From Acidimangrovimonas pyrenivorans (lineage in GTDB: Bacteria > Pseudomonadota > Alphaproteobacteria > Rhodobacterales > Rhodobacteraceae): a DNA stretch of 64,000 nucleotides. The notes below the pieces were generated by a model. It was not told the DNA's origin. It ran no database searches and saw only the letters and a program-made list of their open reading frames with translations. Where the stretch lies: the NCBI RefSeq assembly GCF_042643245.1, contig NZ_JBHRSK010000001.1, positions 62,001-126,000 of the forward strand, given 5' to 3'. Shown in pieces: positions 19,416 to 27,518 of this stretch (positions are counted from its first letter, which is position 1; each line of letters begins with the position of its first letter). A program made the position numbers and the translations under genes.

Positions 19416-20390
19416 ATGTCCAGCCCCCTGCCCCTCGCGCTGAGCTGCGGCGACCCTTCCGGCATCGGCCCCGAGATCGCCGTGAAGGCCTGGGACGCGC
19501 TGCGCGCGCGGCTGCCCTTCGTCTGGATCGGCGATCCGCGCCACCTGCCGCGCGGCACCGCGCATCGCGAGATCGGCGATCCGGCCGAGGCCGCCCATGT
19601 CGCCGCCTCCGCCCTGCCGGTTCTGCCGCTTTCCTTCGCCGCCCCGGCCCGGCCCGGCGATCCAGACCCGGCCAATGCCGCCGGCGTCATCGAGGCGATC
19701 GCGACCGCGGTACGGCTGGTCCAGGCCGGCAAGGCCCGCGCCGTCTGCACCGCGCCGATCCACAAGAAGGCGCTCAAGGACGGCGCCGGCTTCGCCTATC
19801 CCGGCCATACCGAGTACCTGGCCGCGCTGGCCGGGGTCGAGCGGGTGGTGATGATGCTGGCCTGTTCCGAGCTGCGGGTGGTGCCGGTGACGATCCATAT
19901 CGCCCTGCGCGAGGTGCCGCAGGCGCTGGACGCCAGGCTGCTGCGCGATACGATCCGCATCACCCACCAGGCGCTGATCGACGATTTCGGCCTCGCCGCG
20001 CCGCGGCTGGCCATCGCCGGGCTCAACCCCCATGCCGGCGAGGGCGGGGCAATGGGCCGCGAGGAGATCGAGCTGATCACCCCCGTGCTCGACGAACTGC
20101 GCGCCGAGGGGCTGGCCATCGCCGGGCCGCTGCCGGCCGACACCATGTTCCACGCCCAGGCCCGGGAGGGCTATGACGCGGCGATCTGCATGTATCACGA
20201 CCAGGCGCTGATCCCGATCAAGACGATCGACTTCGCCGGCGGGGTGAACGTGACGCTGGGCCTGCCCTTCATCCGCACCTCGCCCGACCACGGCACCGCC
20301 TATGACATCGCCGGCACCGGCGTGGCCGACCCGGCCAGCCTGATCGCGGCGCTGAAGATGGCCGACGAGATGGCGCGGATGAGAGGCTAG
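19416..20390 (+). CDS. pdxA: 4-hydroxythreonine-4-phosphate dehydrogenase
   Basis: NAD-dependent, metal-requiring oxidative decarboxylase of vitamin B6 synthesis; 324 residues. Family motifs: LSCGDPSGIGPEIAVKAW at the N terminus, TAPIHKKALKDGAG and YPGHTEYLAAL (metal-binding His), GLNPHAGEGGAMGREE, CMYHDQALIPIK and FIRTSPDHGTAYDIAGTG. All expected His ligands are present. It follows surA by 9 bases in the conserved lptD-surA-pdxA-rsmA order. Confidence 0.97.
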   Translation: MSSPLPLALSCGDPSGIGPEIAVKAWDALRARLPFVWIGDPRHLPRGTAHREIGDPAEAAHVAASALPVLPLSFAAPARPGDPDPANAAGVIEAIATAVRLVQAGKARAVCTAPIHKKALKDGAGFAYPGHTEYLAALAGVERVVMMLACSELRVVPVTIHIALREVPQALDARLLRDTIRITHQALIDDFGLAAPRLAIAGLNPHAGEGGAMGREEIELITPVLDELRAEGLAIAGPLPADTMFHAQAREGYDAAICMYHDQALIPIKTIDFAGGVNVTLGLPFIRTSPDHGTAYDIAGTGVADPASLIAALKMADEMARMRG

Positions 20391-20407
20391 GCGCCGGGGG
20401 TTTCACA

Positions 20408-20507
20408 CCCCCGGACCCCCGTGGAGTATTTGGACAAAGAAGAAGACAGGCTGAGTCTCTTCTTTGCGAAAATACTCTCGGGGGGTCCGGGGGGCAGACG
20501 GCCCCCC
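20408..20507. repeat. Interspersed hairpin/GGATATTT-type repeat, two copies head to head (copy 2)
   Basis: Two copies of the element face each other and form a long imperfect inverted repeat: left arm about 20408-20446 (CCCCCGGACCCCC then GAGTATTT and AAAGAAGA), right arm about 20458-20494 (TCTTCTTTG, AAATACTC, GGGGGGTCCGG). The right copy ends in the hairpin GGGGGGC-AGACG-GCCCCCC (20489-20507). It separates pdxA from rsmA and could extrude as a cruciform or fold as a very long RNA hairpin. Confidence 0.8.
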
Positions 20508-20543
20508 GGCCCTTCCACCCGCAAGCAACGGAAAGGACCAAGC

Positions 20544-21383
20544 GTGAGCGCGATTGACGGCTTGCCGCCCCTGCGCGAGGTGATCGCGGCGCATGGGCTG
20601 AGCGCGAAGAAGCAGCTCGGGCAGAACTTCCTGCTCGATCTCAACCTGACCGCCAAGATCGCGCGCCAGGCGGGCGATCTGAGCGCCTGCGACGTGCTCG
20701 AGGTCGGGCCCGGACCGGGCGGGCTGACCCGCGGGCTGTTGGCCGAAGGCGCGCGGCGGGTGCTGGCGGTCGAGAAGGATGCGCGTTGCCTGCCGGCGCT
20801 GGCCGAGATCGGCGCGGCCTATCCCGGTCGGCTCGAGGTCATCAACGGCGATGCGCTGGAAGTCGACGTGCTGGCCCATCTGACGCCGCCGGTTCGGGTC
20901 GTCGCCAACCTGCCCTACAATGTCGGCACCGAGTTGCTGATCCGCTGGATGACGCCGGCGCAATGGCCGCCGTTCTGGGAGAGCCTGACGCTGATGTTCC
21001 AGCGCGAGGTGGCCGAGCGGATCGTGGCCAGGCCGGGCTCGAAGGCCTATGGCCGGCTGGCGCTGATGGTGCAGTGGCGGGCCGAGGCGAAGATCGTCAT
21101 GACCCTGCCGCCCGAGGCCTTCACGCCGCCGCCGAAAGTGTCTTCGGCGGTGGTGCATATCACCCGGCGCGACGCGCCGCTTTACCCGGCGGACGAGAAG
21201 ATCCTGGCCCGCGTCACCGCCGCCGCCTTCAACCAGCGGCGCAAGATGCTGCGCGCCAGCCTGCGCGGCTTGGCACCGGATATCGAGGATCGCCTGCTCG
21301 CGGCGGGGCTGAAGCCGACCGCCCGGGCCGAGGAGATCCCCCTCAAGGGGTTCTGCGCCCTGGCCCGGGAACTGGCCCGCTAG
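20544..21383 (+). CDS. rsmA: 16S rRNA (adenine1518/1519-N6)-dimethyltransferase
   Basis: Dimethylates two adenines in the 3' hairpin of 16S rRNA late in 30S assembly (KsgA). 279 residues from a GTG start preceded by GGAAAGGACC. KKQLGQNFLLD, VLEVGPGPGGLTRGLL (SAM-binding motif I), NLPYNVGTELLI (catalytic motif IV) and AAAFNQRRKMLRASLRG are all family signatures. It is convergent with the DUF4167 gene, 8 bases apart. Confidence 0.96.
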   Translation: MSAIDGLPPLREVIAAHGLSAKKQLGQNFLLDLNLTAKIARQAGDLSACDVLEVGPGPGGLTRGLLAEGARRVLAVEKDARCLPALAEIGAAYPGRLEVINGDALEVDVLAHLTPPVRVVANLPYNVGTELLIRWMTPAQWPPFWESLTLMFQREVAERIVARPGSKAYGRLALMVQWRAEAKIVMTLPPEAFTPPPKVSSAVVHITRRDAPLYPADEKILARVTAAAFNQRRKMLRASLRGLAPDIEDRLLAAGLKPTARAEEIPLKGFCALARELAR

Positions 21384-21391
21384 CGGCGGCC

Positions 21392-22144
21392 CTACTCGGC
21401 CGCCGAGGTCTGCGGATCGGAAGGCGTGGCGTCGTCCGAGGCGGACTCGGAAGCAGCCTTGCGCGGCTTGCGCGGCGCGCGCGGCTTGCGCGGCTTCTTC
21501 GCCGGGGCCTCGGCCTCAGGCTGGGCCTCGGCCGTTGCTTCGGCCGCCTCGGGCGTCGCTTCGGCCTTCGCTTCGGGCGCCGGCTGGTCGCTGCCCTCCT
21601 CGGGGGCGCCGGTGCGGAACATCGGGCGACGGCTACGCCCGGACTTGCCCGCTTGCTCGGGGGTCTCGACCAGGCCGCTGCCATTGTCGTCGCCGACAAG
21701 GTCGATCACGTCGGTTGCACCGCTCTGCGAAACGGCTTCCTCGCGTTCGCGACGGTCGCGGCCGGTGTCGCGGCCGGAATTGTCACGCCCGCCAGCATCG
21801 CGATTGGCGGTGTCGCGGTTGCTGTCGCGGCCGCCGCCATCGCGGTTGTTGTGTTGGGCTTCCTGCTGCTCGCGGCGGCTTTCCTGCTCGCGCGCCATTT
21901 CGCGCTGCGCCTCGCCCAGCATCCGGGTGTAGTGCTCGGCATGCTGAAGGAAGTTCTGCTCGGCCACGCGGTCATTGGCGAGCTGGGCGTCCCGCGCGAG
22001 GACGTGGTATTTCTCGATAATCTGTTGCGGCGTTCCGCGCACCTTGCCTTCGGGGCCCGAGGAATCGAAGACCCGGTTGACGATATTGCCCATCGAACGC
22101 GTACGGTTCGACTTCGAGCGCGAACGTGATTTGCTTGATCTCAT
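21392..22144 (-). CDS. DUF4167-domain protein
   Basis: 250 residues from the ATG at 22142-22144. The conserved DUF4167 part is the first 90 residues: RTRSMGNIVNRVFDSSGPEGKVRG in pieces (NRVFDSSGPEGKVRG), TPQQIIEKYHVLARDAQ, and FLQHAEHYTRMLGEA. Then comes a low-complexity stretch of RD dipeptides (GGRD, SNRD, ANRD, AGGRD, SGRD) and an Ala/Glu/Pro-rich tail ending in basic KKPRKPRAPRKPRK, suggesting a nucleic-acid-binding, largely disordered protein. Family function is not established. It lies 205 bases downstream of prmC in an order often seen in alphaproteobacteria. Confidence 0.85.
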   Translation of the reverse strand: MRSSKSRSRSKSNRTRSMGNIVNRVFDSSGPEGKVRGTPQQIIEKYHVLARDAQLANDRVAEQNFLQHAEHYTRMLGEAQREMAREQESRREQQEAQHNNRDGGGRDSNRDTANRDAGGRDNSGRDTGRDRREREEAVSQSGATDVIDLVGDDNGSGLVETPEQAGKSGRSRRPMFRTGAPEEGSDQPAPEAKAEATPEAAEATAEAQPEAEAPAKKPRKPRAPRKPRKAASESASDDATPSDPQTSAAE

Positions 22145-22349
22145 GTTTTCTTTGTTTCCAGCCTTGAAGGGCTTTGTCCGAACCTGCGGCGCATAGTGCG
22201 TCACGCCCGAGTTGGATTCGGCATTTTGGGCTTGCAAGCGCGGGGGAGGGCGAAACCGTCCGCCCGCAGCACATCCCCGAGTAAACATGTCGGGCGCGAC
22301 AGGGCAAGGGGGAATCTTGCGCCGCAGCACAATTTGGCGGCATTTTGCA

Positions 22350-23231
22350 TCAGCTGTGACGCAAACCGCGCTCATCACGCGGACTTTCGGCCGCCACCAC
22401 CCGGTCCCTGCCATCAAGATCGGGGCAAATCCGGACCTTTTCAAGCCCGGCCGCGACAAAAAACGCGGCAACGGCGGCCCCCTGGCGCGGGCCGATCTCG
22501 ACCAGCAGCCGCCCGCCCGGGGTCAGATGCCCCGGCGCGCCGGCGGCAATGGCGCGATAGGCATCCAGCCCGTCGCCGCCCGGGGTGAGGGCGAGATGCG
22601 GCTCCCAGTCGCGGACCTCCGGCGACAGGCCGGCCATCTCCTCGGCCGCGATATAGGGCGGGTTGGAGACGATCAGGTCGAAGGCCTCGTCGACGGCGGA
22701 AAACCAGTCCGAACGGCGGAATTCGGCCCGGTCTCCGACGCCGAGCGCCCGGGCATTGGCCCGGGCGACGGCAAGGGCGGCGTCGGAGACATCGGTGCCG
22801 AGGCCGCTGGCCCGCGGCCGTTCGGCCAGCAGGGTGACGAGGATCGCGCCCGAGCCGGTGCCGAGATCGAGGACACGGGCGAAGGGCGCCTCCATTGCGG
22901 CGGCGATCAGGCTCTCGGTCTCGGGCCGCGGGTCGAGCACGTCCGGGGTGACGCGGAAGTCACGGCCCCAGAAGGCACGGCTGCCGGTGATCCGGCTGAC
23001 CGGCTGGCGGCGGCAGCGGGCGGCGAGCGCGGCTTCGAAGCGGGCGGCCGCCGCGGGCGCCAGCGGCTCGGGCAGATGCAGCGTCAGCCGGTCGGGAGCG
23101 AGGCCGAGCGCATGGGCAAGCAGGCGACGGGCGTCACGCGCCGGATCGTCGATGCCGGCAGCGGCGAGGCGCGGCAGGGCGGCGCGCAGCGCGTCGTTCG
23201 CCGTCATCGCGCCCTTCTCCGGGCCCGTCAT
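22350..23231 (-). CDS. prmC: Release factor (glutamine-N5) methyltransferase
   Basis: SAM-dependent enzyme that methylates the Gln of the GGQ motif in release factors. 293 residues. LDLGTGSGAILVTLL is the SAM motif, DLIVSNPPYIAAEEM holds the catalytic NPPY, and SRITGSRAFWGRDFRVTPDVLDPRPETE is the PrmC-specific N-terminal signature. Start at 23231 overlaps the prfA stop by 4 bases, so both are made from one message, joining enzyme and substrate. Confidence 0.96.
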   Translation of the reverse strand: MTGPEKGAMTANDALRAALPRLAAAGIDDPARDARRLLAHALGLAPDRLTLHLPEPLAPAAAARFEAALAARCRRQPVSRITGSRAFWGRDFRVTPDVLDPRPETESLIAAAMEAPFARVLDLGTGSGAILVTLLAERPRASGLGTDVSDAALAVARANARALGVGDRAEFRRSDWFSAVDEAFDLIVSNPPYIAAEEMAGLSPEVRDWEPHLALTPGGDGLDAYRAIAAGAPGHLTPGGRLLVEIGPRQGAAVAAFFVAAGLEKVRICPDLDGRDRVVAAESPRDERGLRHS

Positions 23232-24283
23232 GCCTCCATCTCGGCCAGCTTTCGGGCCTGGTCGTCGGCGATCAGCGCGTCGATCACCTCGCCCAGGTCA
23301 CCGGCCATGATCTGGTCGAGCCGGTAGAGCGTCAGGTTGATGCGGTGGTCGGTCATCCGGCCCTGCGGGAAATTGTAGGTCCGGATCCGTTCGGAGCGGT
23401 CGCCCGAGCCGACCTGCGCCTTGCGGCTGGCGGCGCGCTCGGAATCGGCCCGGCTGCGCTCGGCATCGTAGAGCCGGGCGCGCAGCACCTGCATCGCGAT
23501 GGCGCGGTTCTGGTGCTGGGATTTCTCGGAAGAAGTGACGACGATGCCGGTCGGGATATGGGTGATGCGCACCGCCGAGTCGGTGGTGTTGACGTGCTGA
23601 CCGCCGGCGCCGCTGGCCCGCATCGTGTCGATGCGGATGTCGGAGGCGGGAATGTCGATATCGACCTCCTCGGCCTCGGGCAGCACCGCGACAGTCGCGG
23701 CCGAGGTGTGGATGCGCCCGCCGGCCTCGGTCTCGGGCACGCGCTGGACCCGGTGGACGCCGGATTCGTATTTCATCCGGGCAAAGACGCCCTCGCCCTC
23801 GATCAGCGCGGTGACCTCCTTGATCCCGCCCAGCTCGGTCTGGCTCTCTTCGAGGATCTTGAATTTCCAGCCCTGGCTCTCGGCATAGCGCTGATACATG
23901 CGCAAAAGGTCGCCGGCGAAGAGCGCCGCCTCCTCGCCGCCGGTGCCGGGGCGGATCTCGAGGATCGCCGGCCGGGCGTCGGCAGCGTCCTTGGGCAGCA
24001 GGGCGAGGCGCAGCGCCTGTTCCATCTCGGGGATCCGCGCCTTGAGCGTGGGCAGTTCCTCCTCGGCCAGCGCGCGCATCTCGGGATCGGCCAGCATCGC
24101 CTCGGCCTCGCCGAGGTCGGCCAGCGCCTGGCGATAGGCGGCGATCTCGGTCACGACCGGCTTGAGTTCGGAATATTCCCGGCTCAGCGAAGCGATCTCG
24201 CCGGGCTCGGCGCCGGCCGAAAGCTTCGCCTCGAGAAACTCGAAACGCTGCGTGATCTGGGCAAGCTTGTCCAAAGGCACCAT
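23228..24283 (-). CDS. prfA: Peptide chain release factor 1
   Basis: Terminates translation at UAA and UAG. 351 residues. The peptidyl-hydrolysis motif is in RASGAGGQHVNTTDSAVR (near 230); the stop-codon-reading tripeptide, PxT in RF1, is PET within RVPETEAGGRIHTSA. TGGEEAALFAGDLLRMYQRYAE is another RF1 block, and FNxPQGRMTDHRINLT-like ending (YNFPQGRMTDHRINLTLYRL in two parts) is intact. First gene of the prfA-prmC pair. Confidence 0.97.
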   Translation of the reverse strand: MVPLDKLAQITQRFEFLEAKLSAGAEPGEIASLSREYSELKPVVTEIAAYRQALADLGEAEAMLADPEMRALAEEELPTLKARIPEMEQALRLALLPKDAADARPAILEIRPGTGGEEAALFAGDLLRMYQRYAESQGWKFKILEESQTELGGIKEVTALIEGEGVFARMKYESGVHRVQRVPETEAGGRIHTSAATVAVLPEAEEVDIDIPASDIRIDTMRASGAGGQHVNTTDSAVRITHIPTGIVVTSSEKSQHQNRAIAMQVLRARLYDAERSRADSERAASRKAQVGSGDRSERIRTYNFPQGRMTDHRINLTLYRLDQIMAGDLGEVIDALIADDQARKLAEMEA

Positions 24284-24333
24284 CCGGGCGATTTGGCCTG
24301 TAACCGCGCCCCGGTCAAGAGGAGCCGCGCCCT

Positions 24334-24384
24334 GCCCTTCCTCTCAAGGCAAATATCCCGGGGGTCTGGGGGCAGAGCCCCCAG
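24334..24384 (-). repeat. Interspersed hairpin/GGATATTT repeat, copy 3
   Basis: On the minus strand the order is hairpin TGGGGGC-TCT-GCCCCCA (24367-24383), GACCCCCGGGATATTTGCC, then the AGAGGAAGG end near 24334. Placed between the DUF1499 gene and prfA. The unresolved base at 24408 is just beyond the hairpin in a neighbouring G run. Confidence 0.75.
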
Positions 24385-24404
24385 CCGGCGACAAAGCCGG
24401 GGGG

Positions 24405-24859
24405 GGGNACTTGGCGAGCTCTTGCAGCCAGGCGGTCAGCCGCGCCTTGTTGACGCCGAGGTCGGAGCGGCCGAAGCGGGCGCGGGCGAAGGCGGCGAAG
24501 GTGGCGCCGCCGGGGACCGGCAGGACGCGGATGGTGGTGAAGTCGGGAAAGCCCCAGATCAGGCTGCGGCTGACATAGGTCATCCGGCCCGAAGCGACCG
24601 AGCCCGTCAGCAGGCGCGTGCGCGGCCAGCCGCGGGCGATCCGGTCGATTTGCCTGGCGAGATCGACCGGAGCGACTGGGTAGATCGGCGCGGCCGCATC
24701 GCCGCCGTCGGGGCGGATCAGATAGCCGTTCGCCATCCCCGGGCGGCCGGCTTCCAGCGGGTTGACCTGCCAGCGCGCCGGCGGGTTGGGCGAGAACCGG
24801 ACCCAGAGCGCCGCCAGCAGCAGGGCGAGCCCGACAAGGATCAGGACGGGGCGCAGCAT
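24405..24859 (-). CDS. DUF1499-domain protein (3' end uncertain)
   Basis: About 150 residues of a DUF1499 family protein: N-terminal signal/anchor helix (LILVGLALLLAALWV, about 5-19), then SVASGRMTYVSRSLIWGFPDFTTIRVL and SDLGVNKARLTAWLQELA, the typical final helix. Right after WLQELAK the frame enters a run of eight or nine Gs on the plus strand that includes an N at 24408, and then the copy-3 repeat, so the true stop cannot be read; the end given here is the last coding-looking position. Open frame continues to 24344 if the N is taken as one base. Lies 5 bases after speB start-proximal neighbour on the same strand. Function unknown. Confidence 0.75.
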
Positions 24860-24863
24860 CGGC

Positions 24864-25832
24864 CTAGCCCTTGCGCCGCGGCCAGCAGTAGAGGCAGATC
24901 AGCTCCATCGCGACATGGGCGCCGGCGATGGCGGTGGCGCCGGTGGTATCGTAGGCCGGCGAGACCTCGACGATATCGCCGCCGACCATGTTGATGCCGG
25001 CCAGGTCGCGCAGCATCGCCGCCACCTGCCAGCTGGCCAGCCCGCCCCAGACCGGGGTGCCGGTGCCGGGCGCGAAGGCGGGGTCGAGCGCGTCGATGTC
25101 GAAGGTGACGTAGGTCGGGTGGTCGCCGACGATCTCGCGCGCCTTGGCGACGGCGGCGGCGGTGCCCTTCTCGTGCACCTCGCGGGCGTCGATGACATGG
25201 ACGCCCATGAAATCGTCGTTATGGGTGCGGATGCCGATCTGGACCGAGCGCGCGGGATCGACGATGCCCGATTTCACCGCCTTGTAGAACATCGTGCCAT
25301 GGTCGATGCGGCTGAAGTCGTCGTCCTTCCAGGTGTCGCAATGGGCGTCGAACTGGATCAGCGAAAGCGGGCCGTATTTCTCGGCATAGGCCTTGAGGAT
25401 CGGGAAGCTGATGTAATGGTCGCCGCCCAGCGTCACCGTCCCCGCACCGGCCTGAAGGATGGTGCGGATATGGGCGGTGAGGGTGTCGGGGAAATCGGCG
25501 ACCTTGGCGTAATCGAAGGCGACGTCGCCGTAATCGACGATGTCGAAATCGTCGAGCGGGCTGAACCCGTCCCAGCCCCAGGGCGGATCGAAGGGCTGCA
25601 GCGCCGAGGCCTCGCGGATCGCGCGCGGGCCGAAGCGGGTGCCGGTGCGGTGGGTCACCGCCTGGTCGAACGGCACGCCGGTGACGGCGAGGTCGACCCC
25701 GGCCAGGTCCTTGCTGTAGCGCCGGCGCAGGAAGCTGGTGGCGCCGCCGAAGGCGTTCTCATAGGCCAGCCCGCGCCGCTCCTGCCGGGTAAACGCCGTA
25801 TCGACCTGCGTTTTCGCGTCTTCCAGTGCCAT
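24864..25832 (-). CDS. speB: Agmatinase (ureohydrolase family)
   Basis: Binuclear-Mn enzyme splitting agmatine into putrescine and urea; 322 residues from the ATG at 25832. Metal motifs intact: VTLGGDHYISFP (His), LIQFDAHCDTW (Asp-x-His-x-Asp) and TFDIDALDPAFAPGTGTPVWGG (Asp-x-Asp). VRTGTRFGPRAIREAS-type segment (HRTGTRFGPRAIREAS) is present near 55-70. Related guanidino-hydrolases (guanidinobutyrase, guanidinopropionase) share these motifs, so the exact guanidine substrate is less certain. Divergent from an amine-oxidase-like flavoprotein, which suggests polyamine catabolism. Confidence 0.88.
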   Translation of the reverse strand: MALEDAKTQVDTAFTRQERRGLAYENAFGGATSFLRRRYSKDLAGVDLAVTGVPFDQAVTHRTGTRFGPRAIREASALQPFDPPWGWDGFSPLDDFDIVDYGDVAFDYAKVADFPDTLTAHIRTILQAGAGTVTLGGDHYISFPILKAYAEKYGPLSLIQFDAHCDTWKDDDFSRIDHGTMFYKAVKSGIVDPARSVQIGIRTHNDDFMGVHVIDAREVHEKGTAAAVAKAREIVGDHPTYVTFDIDALDPAFAPGTGTPVWGGLASWQVAAMLRDLAGINMVGGDIVEVSPAYDTTGATAIAGAHVAMELICLYCWPRRKG

Positions 25833-25879
25833 TTTTCCGCTCTCACCTCGTCCTGCCCCGGCCCGGGCCGCGTGCTGCA

Positions 25880-25909
25880 TTGACCTCGCGGCGCGGCCCA
25901 CCTTAGCTG
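25880..25909 (+). promoter_or_regulatory. Possible promoter for the flavoprotein gene
   Basis: TTGACC at 25880-25885 and TAGCTG at 25904-25909, 18 bases apart, lie 47 bases before the start codon at 25956. The -35 is good, the -10 is weak, as is common in alphaproteobacteria. Confidence 0.3.
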
Positions 25910-25955
25910 ATGGCATGGGGAAGGCCAGCCCTCCCGGTCACGATCAGGAGACCCG

Positions 25956-27281
25956 ATGAAACGCCTTTACGAAGCCCCGGCCTATGACACGGCCTGGCCC
26001 GACAGCCACTGGCGCCGCAGCCAACCGGTACCCGCTCCGTCGCCCGCGCTGAGCGGCAGCGCGACGGCCGATGTGGCGGTGATCGGCGCCGGCTATGCCG
26101 GACTGTCGGCGGCGCACGAGCTGGTGACGAGGTTCGGCATGGACGTGGCCGTTCTCGAGGCGGTGCAGCCCGGCTGGGGCGCCTCGGGGCGCAATGGCGG
26201 CTTCTGCTGCCTCGGCGGTTCGAAGCTGAGCGACAAGGGCATCGAACGCCGGGTCGGGCCCGAGGGCGCCCGCGCCTTCCGCGCCTATCAGCACGCCGCG
26301 ATCGAAAGCGTCGGCGCGTTCATCGACGGCCACGGCATCGATGCCCGCCAGGGCCCGGAGGGCGAGACCTATCTCGCCCATTCCGCCGCCGCCTTCGCCG
26401 GGCTGCGGGCCGAGGCGGCCAGCGAGCCGGGCGCCCGGCTGATCGGCCCGGGCGAGCTGGCCGGCGAGGGCCTCTCCGGTCCCGGTTTCCATGGCGCGCT
26501 GCAGGTGCCGGTGGGCTTCCCGCTGCACCCGATGGCCTATGTCGAGGGACTGGCGCGGGTGGCCATGGAGGCCGGCGTGCGCATCTACGGCAACAGCCCG
26601 GTGCTGCATCTGGCGCCGAAGGGCGACGGCTGGCAGCTGACCACGCCCGAGGGCGAGGTGACCGCGAAGAAAGTGCTGGTCGCCACCAACGGCTATTCGT
26701 CCGAGGACCTGCCGCGCTGGCTGGCCGGGCGCAGCCTGCCGGTGCTGTCGTCGATCCTGGTCACACGGCCGCTGACCGAGGACGAGCGCCAGGCCCAGGG
26801 GTTCACCAGCAAGGTGATGGCCGCCGACACCCGCAGCCTGCTGCATTACTTCCGTCACCTGCCCGACGGCCGCTTCCTGTTCGGCATGCGCGCCGGCAGT
26901 TCGGCCGCGCCGAAGGCGATGGCGGAGACCCGCAGGCGCGGGCGGCAGCATTTCGAGGCGATGTTCCCGGCCTGGAAAGGGGTCGCGACCGAAAGCGAAT
27001 GGGCGGGCTTCGTCTGCCTCACCGGCAGCCTGGCGCCCTATGTCGGACAGGTGCCGCAGGCGCCCGGGCTCTATGCCGCGCTGGGATGGCATGGCAGCGG
27101 GGTGGCGCCCGGCTCCTATGGCGGCCGGCTGGCAGCGCGGCTGATGGCCGGGGCCGAGGCCGGCATCCCGGCGCTGCTGTCGACGCCGCCGCGCCGCTTC
27201 CCGCTGCCCGCCTTCCGCCGCACCGGACTGGCGCTGGCCTACCTTGCCGCCGACCTGCGCGACGGCACCCTGCCGCGCTGA
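25956..27281 (+). CDS. FAD-dependent amine oxidase-like protein (PuuB/DAO family)
   Basis: 441 residues. Rossmann dinucleotide fold VAVIGAGYAGLSAAHEL at about 40-56; GWGASGRNGGFCCLGG near 78-93 is the family FAD-contact loop; GLYAALGWHGSGVAPGSYGG near 370 is the C-terminal FAD motif. The N-terminal 35 residues (YDTAWPDSHWRRS) resemble the start of gamma-glutamylputrescine oxidases, and the neighbour speB makes putrescine, so an oxidase of putrescine or a related amine is likely. Start has an AGGAG site 6 bases before ATG. Sarcosine or D-amino acid oxidases share the fold, so substrate is an inference. Confidence 0.82.
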   Translation: MKRLYEAPAYDTAWPDSHWRRSQPVPAPSPALSGSATADVAVIGAGYAGLSAAHELVTRFGMDVAVLEAVQPGWGASGRNGGFCCLGGSKLSDKGIERRVGPEGARAFRAYQHAAIESVGAFIDGHGIDARQGPEGETYLAHSAAAFAGLRAEAASEPGARLIGPGELAGEGLSGPGFHGALQVPVGFPLHPMAYVEGLARVAMEAGVRIYGNSPVLHLAPKGDGWQLTTPEGEVTAKKVLVATNGYSSEDLPRWLAGRSLPVLSSILVTRPLTEDERQAQGFTSKVMAADTRSLLHYFRHLPDGRFLFGMRAGSSAAPKAMAETRRRGRQHFEAMFPAWKGVATESEWAGFVCLTGSLAPYVGQVPQAPGLYAALGWHGSGVAPGSYGGRLAARLMAGAEAGIPALLSTPPRRFPLPAFRRTGLALAYLAADLRDGTLPR

Positions 27282-27518
27282 CCTGCGCGAGTCGGCCGCG
27301 GGTCGAGGATCGGGCGCAGGCGCTCGACCGCCCCCGCGGCGCGGACTGCGTCCTCGAGGCGCGGTCGACTCGCAATCCCCTGGGAAAGGCGCCCTGGGGA
27401 GCCCCTGCTCCTCAGGCGCTTCTCGGCAGATGGTCACCATGTCCGCCCCACGCCATGGCCGGGACAAGGGCGCAGCCGCCGCGCAGCGCGTGGCCAGGAC
27501 CGGCGCGAGCCCGCCGGC

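Noticed and set aside
15813..20291. A 1492-codon open frame on the minus strand
   Set aside because: Antisense of lptG, lptD, surA and pdxA, all of which have clear family motifs; long open antisense frames are expected at this GC content.
21530..21900. Collagen- or repeat-protein call for the DUF4167 gene
   Set aside because: The RD and Ala/Glu/Pro repeats are low complexity; the conserved domain is only the N-terminal part.
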